Positions 21,035-30,633 are shown, counted from the stretch's first letter. The stretch: 64,000 nt of DNA from JAIBJN01 sp963839745 (GCA_963839745.1 CAWIWC010000010.1:620001-684000); one strand, 5' to 3'. Numbers and translations: made by a program. Notes: generated by a model from the sequence alone, not told the origin.

Positions 21035-21863
21035 TCAGAGGTAGGCGTCCAGAAACGCCTGGGCGGGCGCCGAGTCCACGCGATACTCGAGATTCGGCCC
21101 AGCGCAGCGGTAGCTGAACGTCCAAGTGTTGAGCGCGACGATCGTCCCCTCGTGGAACAGGGGGCCACCCGAATCGCCGAAGCAGACGCTCTTCGTGATC
21201 TTGAGGAACCGGTCGGGGAAGGCGTCCTGCTTGTGATCGCGGTCACGTCGCGGTAGCTGCGGATGCCGTCGACCAGGAAGATCGCTCTTCGGCGACGCGA
21301 AGCTGCCGGTGATGAACTTGTCGACGCCGTAGCCGACGACCGTGAACGTCGCGGTCTTCAGGTTGACCGAATCGAGGTAGCCGGCGTCGGCGATCGTGGC
21401 CGGAGCGATCCCCGTTGCGGGCTCGTCGAGCCAGACGAGGGCGATGTCCTCGTGTGGCGGCGCGAGGCAGGCGTGCTTCGAGTTGCCGAAGCAGGGGCCG
21501 GCTGTGAGCCATCAGGGGGTTGACGACGATGTGGTCGACGGAGTGGTACACGGAGCCGGCATTCGGAGCCGGTGCGAACGAGATCCGCAGATCATCGGGC
21601 CCGAGCCCGTCGTCGCCGACTTCCACGAGGAAGTCGGTGCAGTGCGCCGCCGTGAGGACGATGTCGGGGGCCACGAGTGTGCCGGAGCAGAAGTCGGCCC
21701 ACTCGTCGTCTCCAACTTGAAGCTGGAGGACTCCGACGTTCGCGAATCGGTTCGCAGTGTCAGTCGTTCCGCCGATCACGGCGCCTGCGGAGCCGGCGAT
21801 GAGGAACGTCACAGCGATTGCCGCAATGACCGCCGCTGTCGCGAGACGAGCGGGATTGCGCAT
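21035..21863 (-). CDS. secreted trypsin-like (S1) serine protease; indels
   Basis: The protein is about 275 aa. ATG 21863 follows GGGAGG, which decides it over the upstream in-frame ATG. An N-terminal signal (RLATAAVIAAIAVTFLIAGS, cleavage likely near AGA/V) precedes VIGGT, the usual mature start after activation. The catalytic triad is His in VLTAAHC, Asp in DIALVWLDEP and Ser in CFGDSGGPLF. Three frame changes (near 21,260, 21,285 and 21,500) break the present frame; joined, the fold is complete to AQAFLDAYL. It is an extracellular protease of unknown substrate. Confidence 0.85.
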
Positions 21864-21952
21864 ATCGCCTCCCTTCTCGAGACTTAGGTTGCGCGCGAGG
21901 GTACGCCGATCGGCAAGGTGACGCAAGGGACGCGGCGAGTCGCTGCGGCCCC

Positions 21953-21958
21953 TAGGCT
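21953..21958 (+). promoter_or_regulatory. -10 box (TAGGCT) 6 bases before ATG 21965
   Basis: TAGGCT followed by six bases and the start codon; leaderless arrangement. Confidence 0.5.
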
Positions 21959-21964
21959 CACGGC

Positions 21965-22832
21965 ATGAGCACGGTCGCCTTCGTCGGGCTCGGGGCCATG
22001 GGGAGCCGCATGGCCAGGCGGCTGCTCGACGCCGGGCACGACCTTGTCGTCTGGAACCGTTCCCCGGAGAAGGCAGCCGAGCTCGTCAGGTCAAGCGCGG
22101 CGCTTGCCGACAGCCCGGCCGACGCGGCCCTGCGCGCTGACGTCGTGATCACGATGCTCTCCGACCCGGCGGCGCTCAGGGCTGTCGTCGAGGGGCCTGA
22201 CGGGATCGCGGCCGGGCTCGGCTCGGGCGGCACCCTCATCGACATGTCGACGGTGGGGCCTGACGCGGTGGGCTGGCTCTCCGGCGCGCTCCCGGCCGGT
22301 GCGCAGCTCCTTGACGCGCCGGTCCTCGGCAGCATCGCCGAGGCCGAGGCGGGGGAGCTCAGGATCTTCGTCGGCGGAGACGAGCAGCTCGTCGAGACGT
22401 GGACGCCGCTCCTGTCGACGCTCGGCTCGCCGCTCCACATCGGGCCGCTCGGGGTCAGGGGCGGCGGCGAAGCTCGTGGCGAACACGACGCTCTTCGGGA
22501 CGCTCGGCATGCTTGGTGAGGCGCTCGCGTTCGCGGACGGGCTCGGGCTCTCCCGTGAGGCCGCGTTCGAGGTCCTGGCGGCGACGCCGATGGCGGCGCA
22601 GGCCGAGCGCCGCCGGCACTCGCTCGAGGCCGGGGAGTACCCGCCGCGCTTCTCGCTCTCCCTCGCGCGCAAGGACGCCGAGCTGGTGGCCGAAGCAGCC
22701 GAGGCGGCGGGCGTCGACCTGCGGCTGGCGGAGGCGGCGCGAACGTGGCTGGCCCAAGCGGAGGACGCCGGCTGGGGCGACCAGGACTACTCGGCCATGC
22801 TCGCTCACATCCTCGGGCTCAGTAGCCGCTGA
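21965..22832 (+). CDS. NAD(P)-dependent beta-hydroxyacid dehydrogenase (3-hydroxyisobutyrate dehydrogenase family); one indel
   Basis: The protein is 289 aa when one extra G near 22,450 is removed. The Rossmann motif is VAFVGLGAMGSRMARRLL (residues 4-21), the substrate loop has DAPVLGSIAEAEAGEL, and the catalytic Lys lies in GAAAKLVANTTLFG. The C-terminal helical domain ends LARKDAELVAEAAEAAGVDL. The GxGxMG and S/P-V-x-G-S patterns fit the MmsB/GarR family, which oxidises or reduces small beta-hydroxy acids. Length fits the family. The substrate cannot be told. The end overlaps the convergent flavin reductase gene by 14 bases. Confidence 0.85.
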
Positions 22833-23529
22833 AGCGCTCGGGCCGAACCTGATCCTCGGGCACGCCTGCCTCCTGAAGCACGCCGGCGACCGCTTCCACC
22901 ATGGGCGGCGGGCCGGCGATGAGGTACGTGAACGCGTCGAGCTCGCCCTCGAGGTGGTCGCGGAGCATGTCGGCGTCGATCCGGCGCGTCTCGCCGTCCC
23001 AGTCCGGGTCGTCGGTCATCGTCAGCACGAGGCGCAGGTTCGGGAGCGCGCTCTCGAGCTCCTGGAGCTCGTCGAGGAAGGCGGTCGACTCCCGGTCGCG
23101 GTTCGAATAGACGAGCGTGACCCGGTGCGGCAGGCCCTCCTCGGCGATGTAGCGGAGCATGCTCCGGAAGACGGTGATCCCGATGCCGCCGGCGACGAAC
23201 ACGTACGGCTGCTGCGTGTCCTCGGGGAGGTGGAAGTCCCCCTTGGGCTGCTCGACGTCCACCTCGGCGCCGACGGGGAGCTCGGCCAGCGAGCGCTTGA
23301 AGGCTGAGTCCCGCAGGCGCGTGGCGAGCCCGAGCACGCCACGGTCGTTGGGGGACGTGACGACGCTGATGTGGCGTCGCGGCCCCTTGTCGTCGTCGTA
23401 GGGCGGGTCGAGGAGCGTGACCCAGAAGTACTGGCCGGGCGTGAAGTCGACCTCCTCGCCGAGCAGGTCGAACACGACCATCAGCGTGCCCTTGGCGACC
23501 TCGCGCTTCTCTTTGACCTTCGCCTGCAC
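22819..23529 (-). CDS. FAD/NAD-binding oxidoreductase (ferredoxin-NADP reductase family)
   Basis: The 236-aa protein is intact. An FAD-binding barrel comes first (FTPGQYFWVTL, then RRHISVVTSPND, the RxxS flavin motif), followed by the NAD(P) domain with VFVAGGIGITVFRSMLRYI and C-terminal YLIAGPPPMVEAV and ERFSGY. It has no [2Fe-2S] domain, so it should take or give electrons to a separate ferredoxin or other carrier. GTG 23529 is the start. It is convergent with the dehydrogenase, and there is no operon partner to name its substrate. Confidence 0.85.
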   Translation of the reverse strand: MQAKVKEKREVAKGTLMVVFDLLGEEVDFTPGQYFWVTLLDPPYDDDKGPRRHISVVTSPNDRGVLGLATRLRDSAFKRSLAELPVGAEVDVEQPKGDFHLPEDTQQPYVFVAGGIGITVFRSMLRYIAEEGLPHRVTLVYSNRDRESTAFLDELQELESALPNLRLVLTMTDDPDWDGETRRIDADMLRDHLEGELDAFTYLIAGPPPMVEAVAGVLQEAGVPEDQVRPERFSGY

Positions 23530-23560
23530 ACCTTGTCTAGTGAACGTCCGCGACGGTTTC

Positions 23561-25424
23561 TTACCGGGCCAGCGCTTCCAGCACGTCGTCCGCGTAGCGC
23601 TCCAGCTTCGCCGGGCCCACGCCTGAGATCGCGCTCAGCTGCTCGCGCGTCTGCGGACGAACGGCGGCGATCTCGTGGAGCGTCGAGTCGTGGAAGACGA
23701 CGTACGCCGGCACCTCGTCGGCCTTTGCGCGCTCGGCTCGCCAGCGGCGTAGCGCTTCGAACTCCGGGGTCGGCGCCGGCTTCTCCGCCTTCGCGCGCGC
23801 TGCGCCGACCACGCCCAGCTCCGTCAGGAAGCGGCTCGGCTTCGCGCCCGCTGTCCACGTGACGGTCAGCCAGCGCTTCGCTCGCGTCATGCCGACGTAG
23901 AAGAGGCGGCGTTCCTCGGCCAGGCGCTCGGCCGTGCGCGCCTTGCCGTACGGGAGCTCCTTCTCCTCCAGCCGCGGGAGGAAGACGGCCTCCCACTCGA
24001 GGCCCTTGGCTCGGTGGTACGTGAGGAGCTCGACGCCTCGGCCCTGGGTCTCGGCGCTGAAGCGGGCCTCCAGGTCGCTGAGGAAGTCCGCGACCGACGC
24101 GCCGGCCGGGAGCTGCTCGGCCAGGGACAGCAGGCGGGAGAGGTCCGCTTGGCGGGTCAGCTCCTCGTCGCCGAGGCCTGCTGCCGGGCGGGCTGTCCAG
24201 CCCTGCTTGCGGACGGCCTCAGTGACCGCGCCGATCGCAGACGCGTCGCGGCGGCTGCGGAGCATGCGGATCGTTCGCTGGGCGGCCTGGCGGCGGATGA
24301 ACGCCGCGCCCCGCACCTGGAACGGGATGCCGGCCAGGGCGAACGCCTCCTCGTAGTCCTCCGAGCGCGCGTTCAGGCGGTAGAGGACGGCCATCTCCTC
24401 GTACGGGACGCCCTCGCCCGCCAGCTGGCGCACCTGAGAGACGATGAACTCCGCCTCCGTCTGCCGGTCCGGCTGCACCAGCGTCAACGGCTCGGGGCCG
24501 CTCGGGAGCACCGCTCGCAAGACCTTCTCCGAGCCGCCGAGCTCCGGCACGAGGCGATTGGCCAGTCGACAGGATCTCCGGCGTCGAGCGGTAGTTCTCC
24601 TCCAGGCGCACGACCAGCGCGCCCGGGAACCGCTCTGGCATCCCGAGCAGGTACTCCGGCGTCGCGCCCGTGAAGGAGTAGATCGACTGGTAGTCGTCGC
24701 CGACGACGCACAGGTCGTCGCGGTCGCCGACCCAGCGCTCCAGGAGCGACTGCTGGAGCAGGTTCACGTCCTGGTACTCGTCGACCGTGAACGCCTGGTA
24801 GCGCTCCTGGAACGCCGCCAGCGCGTTCGGATCCTCGTCGTACATGCGCACCGCCAGCTCGAGGAGATCCTCGAAGTCGATCAGGCCGCGCTCGGACTTG
24901 CGCGCCTCGTACGTGCGGAAGACCCGCTCCATCACGTCGTCGGGAACCGGCGGCTCGTGGTCGCCCAGCGACCGCCGGTAGGTGTCCGGCGTCAGGCGGC
25001 GGTTCTTCGCCCACTCGATCTCCGTCGCCAGGTCGGCGAGCGGGCGGTACCGGAACGGCACCGGCAGCGACCGCGCGATCGGCAGCAGGATCGACGCCTT
25101 CGACGCCAGCACCTCGCCGACCGAGCCCGCGAAGTAGTGGAGCTGCGCGAGCGCCGCCGAGTGGAACGTCCGCGCGGGCACGCGCCCGGCCCCAAGCGCA
25201 GCCAGCCGCTCCCGCATCTCCGTCGCCGCCTTGTCCGTGAACGTGACCGCGAGGATCTGGTCGGGCGCGAACGCGCCGGTCGCCACCTGGTTGGCGATGC
25301 GCCTCGTGATCGTCGTCGTCTTGCCCGAGCCGGCGCCCGCGAGGATGCACACCGGGCCGCGCACGGCCTCGACCGCGCGCCGCTGCTCCGGGTTCAGCCC
25401 GTCGAAGATCGCCTCGCCGCTCAC
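23561..25424 (-). CDS. uvrD2: ATP-dependent DNA helicase UvrD2 type (HRDC); one indel
   Basis: The protein is about 620 aa across one indel near 24,556. Motifs: ILAGAGSGKTTTI (Walker A, residues 27-39), LAVTFTDKAATEMRERL, FTVDEYQDVN (motif II), GDDYQSIYSF (motif III), RLEENYRSTPEIL (motif IV), LLTYHRAKGLEWEAV (motif V) and RRLFYVGMTRAKRWL (motif VI). The C-terminal HRDC domain (FEALRRWRAERAKADEVPAY to SGVGPAKLERYADDVL) is the mark of actinobacterial UvrD2. The start is GTG 25424, with TAGGCT 7 bases upstream. A decayed copy of its 3' end lies at 16,890-17,310. It acts in DNA repair and replication. Confidence 0.88.
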
Positions 25425-25431
25425 CGACCCG

Positions 25432-25437
25432 AGCCTA
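25432..25437 (-). promoter_or_regulatory. -10 box (TAGGCT) of uvrD2
   Basis: TAGGCT on the minus strand ends 7 bases before GTG 25424. It is divergent from the phosphatase promoter about 45 bases away. Confidence 0.55.
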
Positions 25438-25477
25438 GCGACGGCACGCGACGAGCTTCGTCACGGAAGCGTGCGAT

Positions 25478-25483
25478 TAGCAT
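25478..25483 (+). promoter_or_regulatory. -10 box (TAGCAT) of the phosphatase gene
   Basis: TAGCAT ends 7 bases before GTG 25491. It favours GTG 25491 over the in-frame ATG at 25500. Confidence 0.55.
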
Positions 25484-25490
25484 CCCGGCC

Positions 25491-25953
25491 GTGAGTCACA
25501 TGGAGCGACGAGGCCCCGCCGGCTCGTACTGGGTCGTCCCTGGGCGGCTGCTCGCCGGCATGTACCCGGACGCGGAGACGATCCCCGAGCTCCGCGCCGC
25601 CGGGGTCGACACCTTCTTCGACCTCACCGAGGACGCCGAGCTCGACCCGTACGAGCTAGACGGCCTCGAGCACCGCCGCTTCCCCATCCGCGACATGAGC
25701 ACGCCGACGCCCGGAGCTGATGGCGGAGATCCTCGACGCCCTCGACGAGGCGCTCGACGACGGGCGGACGGTCTACCTCCACTGCCTCGGCGGCATCGGG
25801 CGCACGGGCACCGTCGTCGGCTGCCACCTCGTGCGCACCGGCCGGAGCGGGGAGGACGCGCTCGCCGACATCGTCGCCTGGCGCGGCGACCAGTGGTCGC
25901 CCCAGACAGAAGCTCAGAAAGACTTCGTGCGGGCCTGGCGCGAGTCGGGCTAG
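25491..25953 (+). CDS. dual-specificity/tyrosine-type protein phosphatase; one indel
   Basis: The protein is about 153 aa. N-terminal part: SYWVVPGRLLAGMYPDAETI, then FDLTEDAEL; after an extra G near 25,713 the frame continues ELMAEILDALDEAL. The P-loop is HCLGGIGRTG (Cys-x5-Arg), with the general acid loop in the preceding FPIRDMSTP. Length and order fit small dual-specificity phosphatases, which dephosphorylate proteins or small phosphoesters. The leaderless promoter fixes GTG 25491. It ends overlapping the convergent EAL gene by 4 bases. Confidence 0.8.
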
Positions 25954-27740
25954 GCGGCGGTCTCGGAGACGTCGTCCTCGCGGCTCGCGCGGAAGAGCGC
26001 CTCGATCTCGCCCGCCGGCACGGGACGGCTGAAGTAGAAGCCCTGGCCGAGGTCGCAGCCGTGCGCCAGCAGGAAGCGGCGCTGCTCCTCGGTCTCGATG
26101 CCCTCGGCGAGCGGCTCGAGCCCCAGGTTCCTGGCCAGCTGGACGATGGACGCCGTGAGCACGGCCGTCCCGGAGTCGTCCTCCAGCCCGCCGACGAAGG
26201 AGCGGTCGATCTTGAGCATGCTCACCCGCATCTGGTTCAGGCGGCTGAGCGAGGAGTGGCCGGCGCCGAAGTCGTCGATGGCGAGCCGGAGGCCGCGCTC
26301 GTGGAGCTCCTCCAGCACGAACTCCATCGAACGGCGCCCGTCGAAGACGAACGCCGACTCGGTGAACTCGATCATGAGCCGGTCGGGGTTGAGGCCGAAT
26401 GTCTCGATCGTCGCGAGCACGTGGCGCATCGCGGTCGGCTGCCAGAACGACGGCGGCAGGTTGATGGAGACGTAGAGGTCGAGCTCTGCGTCGCGCCACT
26501 CGGTCGCCTGGCGGCAGGCCTCCCCGAGTACCCACTCGCTGAGCTTGCCCATCAGACCCGTGCGTTCCGCCAACGGAAGGAAGTCGCCCGGCGGCACCAG
26601 GCGGTCGCCGTCCTGCCAGCGGATGAGCGCCTCGACGCCGACGATCTCGGCCGAGTCGAGCCGGACGAGGGGCTGGTAGTGCAGGACGAGCTCTTCCTCG
26701 CGCTCGAGGGCGCCGCGCAACCGGCCGGCCATCGAGAGCTGGGCGAGCGGGTTGTCCTTTTCCACCGCGTAGACGAGGTAGCGGTCGCGGCCGCCGTCCT
26801 TCGCCTTGTACATCGCCGTGTCCGCGTGCTTGAGCAGGGTCTCGGTGTCCGGCGCGTCGAGCGGGTAGAGGCTGATGCCGATGGTCGCGCTCACGAAGAT
26901 CTCGACGTCGGAGACGACGAAGGGCTCGCGCAGAGCGCGGCGGATCCGGCGGGCGACGGCCTCGGCGGCGTAGCGGGCGCCTGCGAGGTCGATCTGGCCG
27001 TCGGGGTCCTCGGGGCCGGGCACGAGGAGGAGGAACTCGTCGCCGCCGTGGCGCGCGACGACCTCCTCCGCACGGGTCGCACGGCGCAGGCGCGCCGCGA
27101 CCGCCGAGAGGAGCTCGTCGCCGGCCTGATGGCCGAAGCTGTCGTTGATGAGCTTGAAGTCGTCGAGGTCGACGAAGAGGACGGCGAGTGCCGGCGACCC
27201 GTCGACTGCCTGCTCGAGGCGCTCCTGGAACGCAACCCGGTTCGGAAGCCCGGTTAGGGGGTCGTGGTAGGCGATGTGCTGGAGCTGCTGCTGCGCGGCG
27301 GCAAGGGCCTCGGCGGCGTGCTTGCGCTCGGTGATCTCGACGACGATCCCGTCGACGAGCAGGCGACCGTCTTCGGTGCGCCGCGGATGCATGCGGTCCC
27401 AGACCCAGTGGGTGCGCCCGTCGTAGCCGTTCAGGCGGTACTCGACCTCGCAGGCCTCGCCGCGCTCGATCGCTTCGTAGGTCGCGTCATAGCCGGCGCG
27501 GTCCTCGGGATGGACGGCGTCCTCCCAGGCCTCCTCGGGGGTCCGGTCGGCAGGCAGAGGGCCGAGCAGGCTCTCGAGGCCGGCGCCGATGAAGGTGTTG
27601 CAGACGTACGACTCGTCCGGCTGCATCTCCATCTCGTAGAGGTGGATGGCGACCGTGCCGGCGACGCGCGCGAGCACGTCGCTCGTGGCGAGTGCGTCGG
27701 TGAGCGCGCGATGGTTGTCGTCGCTAGAGATTTCGGGCAT
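25950..27740 (-). CDS. PAS-GGDEF-EAL cyclic-di-GMP signalling protein
   Basis: The 596-aa protein is intact. Residues 20-135 form a PAS sensor (VHPEDRAGYDATYEAI and WVWDRMHPRRTEDGRLLVDG). The GGDEF domain (about 150-320) starts HDPLTGLPNRVAFQERL and keeps RHGGDEFLLLV, so cyclase activity is possible. The EAL domain (about 340-590) has VEALIRW, FTESAFVF, IDDFGAGHSSLSRL, LKIDRSFVGG and PLAEGIETEEQ, that is, the catalytic EAL, Glu and DDFG residues are present. No membrane segment is seen, so it is cytoplasmic. It probably makes or breaks c-di-GMP in response to a PAS ligand; which activity dominates is unknown. Confidence 0.93.
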   Translation of the reverse strand: MPEISSDDNHRALTDALATSDVLARVAGTVAIHLYEMEMQPDESYVCNTFIGAGLESLLGPLPADRTPEEAWEDAVHPEDRAGYDATYEAIERGEACEVEYRLNGYDGRTHWVWDRMHPRRTEDGRLLVDGIVVEITERKHAAEALAAAQQQLQHIAYHDPLTGLPNRVAFQERLEQAVDGSPALAVLFVDLDDFKLINDSFGHQAGDELLSAVAARLRRATRAEEVVARHGGDEFLLLVPGPEDPDGQIDLAGARYAAEAVARRIRRALREPFVVSDVEIFVSATIGISLYPLDAPDTETLLKHADTAMYKAKDGGRDRYLVYAVEKDNPLAQLSMAGRLRGALEREEELVLHYQPLVRLDSAEIVGVEALIRWQDGDRLVPPGDFLPLAERTGLMGKLSEWVLGEACRQATEWRDAELDLYVSINLPPSFWQPTAMRHVLATIETFGLNPDRLMIEFTESAFVFDGRRSMEFVLEELHERGLRLAIDDFGAGHSSLSRLNQMRVSMLKIDRSFVGGLEDDSGTAVLTASIVQLARNLGLEPLAEGIETEEQRRFLLAHGCDLGQGFYFSRPVPAGEIEALFRASREDDVSETAA

Positions 27741-27811
27741 GGCTTGGCCTCGGCCGGTGTTGCCTCATCGGCACTCGTGCCGAAAAGGTCAACCCCCCAG
27801 ACAGAACGCAC

Positions 27812-27817
27812 TAGCAT
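27812..27817 (+). promoter_or_regulatory. -10 box (TAGCAT) of the aminotransferase gene
   Basis: TAGCAT ends 7 bases before GTG 27825; same arrangement as at 25,478 and 37,872. Confidence 0.55.
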
Positions 27818-27824
27818 CGTCGCC

Positions 27825-28953
27825 GTGCGCCCCAGGCCCGACCGCATCGACCGTCTTCCCGAGCAGTACTTCACCGGGCTTCTGGCGCGTGTCGCCGCGG
27901 CGGCCGCGCAGGAGGGGGAGGAGGTCATCGACCTCGGCCGCGGCAACCCGGACACGGGACCGCCTGGGCACGTTGTCGAGGCGCTCGCCCGGGCCGCACG
28001 CGACCCCAGGGCGCACGGCTACCCGCCCTTCCGCGGCATCCCGGCGCTCAAGGAGGCGATCACCGCCCGTTACCGCCACGTCTATGGCGTCGAGCTCGAC
28101 CCCGAGCGCGAGGTCGCCGTCGTCCCAGGGACGAAGACTGCGATCGTCGAGCTCGCCCTCTGCCTCGCCGAGCGCGGCCAGACGATCCTGCTGCCGGATC
28201 CCGGCTACCCGGACTACACGTCCGGCGTCGCCCTCGCGGCCGCGAAGGAGGTGCGGGTCCCGCTCGACCCGTACGCCGCCTTCGCGCCCGACCTCGACGC
28301 AGCGCCCACCGACAACGTCGCCGCCCTGTACCTCAACTACCCGTCCAACCCGTGCGCTGCCTCCGCGCCGCCCGGCCTCTTCGCCGAAGCCGTCGCCTAC
28401 GCCGAGCCGCACAGGCGCCGCGATCGTCCACGACTTCGCCTACGGCGACCTCATGTTCGACGGCCTCGCGCCGCAGAGCTTCCTCGCCGAGCCCGGCGCG
28501 AAGGACGTCGGCGTCGAGATGTTCTCCATGTCCAAGACGTACGGCATGGCGGGCTGGCGGCTCGGGTTCGTGCTCGGGAACGCGGAGATCGTCGAGCGCG
28601 TGAACCTCCTCGCGGACCACGTGCGCGCGGGCGTCTTCGTCCCGATCCAGGAGGCCGGCGTGGCGGCGCTGACCGGCCCGCAGGAGAGCGTCGAGGAGCG
28701 CCGCGCGCTCTACGAGGCGCGGCGCGAGCGCGTGCAGCGCGTCATCCCGAACACGCGCTCGGACTCGACGTTCTACGTCTGGTGGCCGCTCCCGGAAGGG
28801 CTCACGCCGGAGCGGATCCTCGCCGAGCAGCGGATCGCCGTCGCGCCCGGCGAGGGCTTCGGCGCGCAGGGAAAGGGGTGGGCGCGCATCTCGCTCGCGA
28901 CGCCCGACGAGCGCCTGGACGCGGGGCTCGAGCGCCTCGCGCGCGCCCTCTAG
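27825..28953 (+). CDS. class I/II PLP-dependent aminotransferase; one indel
   Basis: The protein is about 375 aa. It has IDLGRGNPDTGPPGHVVEAL, GYPPFRGIPALKEAI, then ILLPDPGYPDYTSG and NYPSNPCAA (the N-x-P-x-N strand); after an extra A near 28,412 it continues IVHDFAYGDLMFDG and SMSKTYGMAGWRLGF, where the Lys binds PLP. ARISLATPDERL near the end carries the carboxylate-binding Arg. It resembles LL-diaminopimelate/alanine-type aminotransferases, but the substrate cannot be fixed. GTG 27825 is set by the TAGCAT box. The stop overlaps the convergent infA stop by a few bases. Confidence 0.87.
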
Positions 28954-29171
28954 CGGTACCGGTAGACGATCCGGCCGCGGGTGAGGTCGTAGGGGGAGAG
29001 CTCGACCTTCACACGGTCGCCGGGGAAGATCTTGATGCGGTAGCGGCGCATCTTGCCGGCGGTGTAGCCGAGCACTTCCTGGCCCGAGTCCAGCGTGATC
29101 TTGAACATCCCGTTGGGAAAGGCCTCGGCGACCTCGCCCTCCAGCTCGAGCTTCTCTTCCTTTGTCGCTAT
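28950..29171 (-). CDS. infA: translation initiation factor IF-1
   Basis: The protein is 73 aa, family length. Its order is KLELEGEVAEAFPNGMFKI, then LGYTAGKMRRYRIKIFPGDR and VELSPYDLTRGRIVYRYR, the standard S1-like OB fold that binds the 30S A site. The only plausible start is ATA at 29171: it follows GGAGG (29179-29183) by 7 bases and gives I/M-A-T-K-E-E-K, the usual N-terminus. ATA overlaps the lrp stop as ATAG. No ATG, GTG or TTG occurs in frame nearby. IF-1 usually sits near ribosomal genes; here it follows lrp. The gene is certain, the start codon unusual. Confidence 0.93.
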   Translation of the reverse strand: MATKEEKLELEGEVAEAFPNGMFKITLDSGQEVLGYTAGKMRRYRIKIFPGDRVKVELSPYDLTRGRIVYRYR

Positions 29172-29662
29172 CGCGCCACCTCCTTTTCGCGCGTGAGAAT
29201 AGCGCCGTCGCCTACAGGAAGTGAGCGCGGCGCCACCGGTGCCGAATGGATGATCGAGGTGGTCGTCTGGCCGTACTGGACGAAGCGGTCGAGGATCGGC
29301 TCGAGGTCCTCCATCGCGCGCAGGTGGAGCTTCACGAAGAAGCAGTCCTCGCCGGTGATCCGGTAGCACTCGACCACCTCGGGGACGTCGCGCGCGACCT
29401 CGGGGATCTTGTACAGCTGGCGCGAGGCGGGGCGGACGCGGACGACCGCGGCGAGCGGATACCCGATCGCCTTGGGGTCGATCGTGGCGTGGTAGCCGGT
29501 GATGACGCCGGCGCGCTCGAGCCGCTGGACGCGCTCGGCCACGGCCGGCGGGGAGAGGTTCACGCGGCGGCCGAGCTCGGCCATCGTGAGCCGCGCCTCG
29601 GCCTGAAGCTCTTCGATGATCCGACGGTTGGTTTCGTCCAGAAGCTGGTTTTCGTAAGCCAT
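29168..29662 (-). CDS. Lrp/AsnC family transcriptional regulator
   Basis: The protein is 164 aa. The N-terminal winged helix reads LLDETNRRIIEELQAEARL with LSPPAVAERVQRLERAGVI as recognition helix. The C-terminal RAM domain has GYHATIDPKAIGYPLAAVVR and ECYRITGEDCFFVKL, where amino-acid effectors bind in this family. It is divergent from an EamA/RhtA-type exporter gene, a common pairing in which the regulator controls amino-acid export. The TAG stop is shared with the infA start region, so lrp and infA are probably cotranscribed. Confidence 0.92.
   Translation of the reverse strand: MAYENQLLDETNRRIIEELQAEARLTMAELGRRVNLSPPAVAERVQRLERAGVITGYHATIDPKAIGYPLAAVVRVRPASRQLYKIPEVARDVPEVVECYRITGEDCFFVKLHLRAMEDLEPILDRFVQYGQTTTSIIHSAPVAPRSLPVGDGAILTREKEVAR
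29179..29183 (-). promoter_or_regulatory. Shine-Dalgarno site that fixes the infA start
   Basis: GGAGG on the minus strand lies 7 bases before ATA 29171, inside the last codons of lrp. It supports initiation at ATA rather than at a distant codon. Confidence 0.7.
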
Positions 29663-29742
29663 GGACTCACAAGTCCTTCCATTTGCAGGCAGGTGGCCGC
29701 CAACACCTTCGGTCGGCCATTCCGGAATCGTAGCCCCGTGGC

Positions 29743-29748
29743 GACAAT
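29743..29748 (+). promoter_or_regulatory. -10-like box (GACAAT) of the exporter gene
   Basis: GACAAT ends 6 bases before ATG 29755. First base differs from TANNNT; the same GACAAT precedes ATG 17749. Confidence 0.4.
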
Positions 29749-29754
29749 TTCTCC

Positions 29755-30624
29755 ATGGAGATGGCGCATCCCGGACGGCTCACACGGCGCGTCGACAGCG
29801 TCCCTCCGGCGACGTACTTCGTCGGCAGCGCGGTCTTCCACTACCTCGGCCCGGCGTTCGCCGTGCTGCTCTTCGCGCTCGTCGAGCCGCTCGGCGTCGC
29901 GTGGCTGCGGATCGCGAGCGCCGCGCTCGTCTTCGCCCTCTGGCGGCGGCCCTGGCGCACCCTCGCGGCGCTCGACCTCTCCGGCCGGCGCCTCGTCGTG
30001 GCGATGGGCGCCGTGCTCGCGTTCATGAACGTCTGCTTCTACATCTCGATCGACCGGCTGCCGCTCGGGACCGTGGCGGCGATCGAGTTCCTGCCGGTGA
30101 TCGTCCTCGCGGCCATCGGCGCGCGGACGCTCCGCAACGGCGCGGCGCTCGTCCTCGCCGTGGGCGGCGTGTACCTGCTCACCGACGTCCAGCTGACGTC
30201 GGAGCCGGTGGGGATGGCCTTCGCGTTCGCCAACGCCGCGCTCTTCGCGCTCTACATCGTCCTCGCGCACCGGGTCGCCCAGAACCCGGGGATGAGCGGC
30301 ATCGACGGGCTCGCGGCGGCGATGCTGATCGCGTGCGTCGTGGCGACGCCGCTCGGCGGCTGGGACGCCGTGCCCGCGCTCGTCGACCCTGTCGCGCTTG
30401 CCGCCGGGATCGGCGTGGGGATCACCTCCTCCGTGATCCCGTACGTCTGCGACCAGCTCGCCATGGCGCGGATGCGGCGGGCGACCTACGCGCTCCTCGT
30501 CTCGCTCCTGCCGGCGACCGCGACGGTGATCGGGATCGTCGTCCTGGCGCAGATCCCGACGTTGCCCGAGGTGCTCGGGGTGGCCCTGGTCGTCGGCGGC
30601 GTCGGCGTCCACCGGGAGGCCTAG
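29755..30624 (+). CDS. EamA/RhtA-type drug/metabolite transporter
   Basis: The 289-aa membrane protein has about ten hydrophobic segments in two EamA repeats: FVGSAVFHYLGPAFAVLLFA, then LVVAMGAVLAFMNVCFYISI with the RLPLGTVAAIEFLPVI signature, and a second half with AFANAALFALYIVLAHRVAQ and IPYVCDQLAMARMRRATYAL. Family members export amino acids such as threonine and homoserine. The divergent Lrp regulator supports an amino-acid exporter role. The frame is intact. Confidence 0.88.
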   Translation: MEMAHPGRLTRRVDSVPPATYFVGSAVFHYLGPAFAVLLFALVEPLGVAWLRIASAALVFALWRRPWRTLAALDLSGRRLVVAMGAVLAFMNVCFYISIDRLPLGTVAAIEFLPVIVLAAIGARTLRNGAALVLAVGGVYLLTDVQLTSEPVGMAFAFANAALFALYIVLAHRVAQNPGMSGIDGLAAAMLIACVVATPLGGWDAVPALVDPVALAAGIGVGITSSVIPYVCDQLAMARMRRATYALLVSLLPATATVIGIVVLAQIPTLPEVLGVALVVGGVGVHREA

Positions 30625-30627
30625 CAT
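30622..30627 (+). promoter_or_regulatory. -10 box (TAGCAT) before GTG 30634
   Basis: TAGCAT ends 6 bases before GTG 30634 and overlaps the stop of the exporter gene. Confidence 0.5.
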
Positions 30628-30633
30628 CGAGGC

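Noticed and set aside
24444..27257. A 937-codon plus-strand frame
   Set aside because: It is antisense to uvrD2 and the EAL gene and has no domain except the short phosphatase piece at 25,491-25,712.
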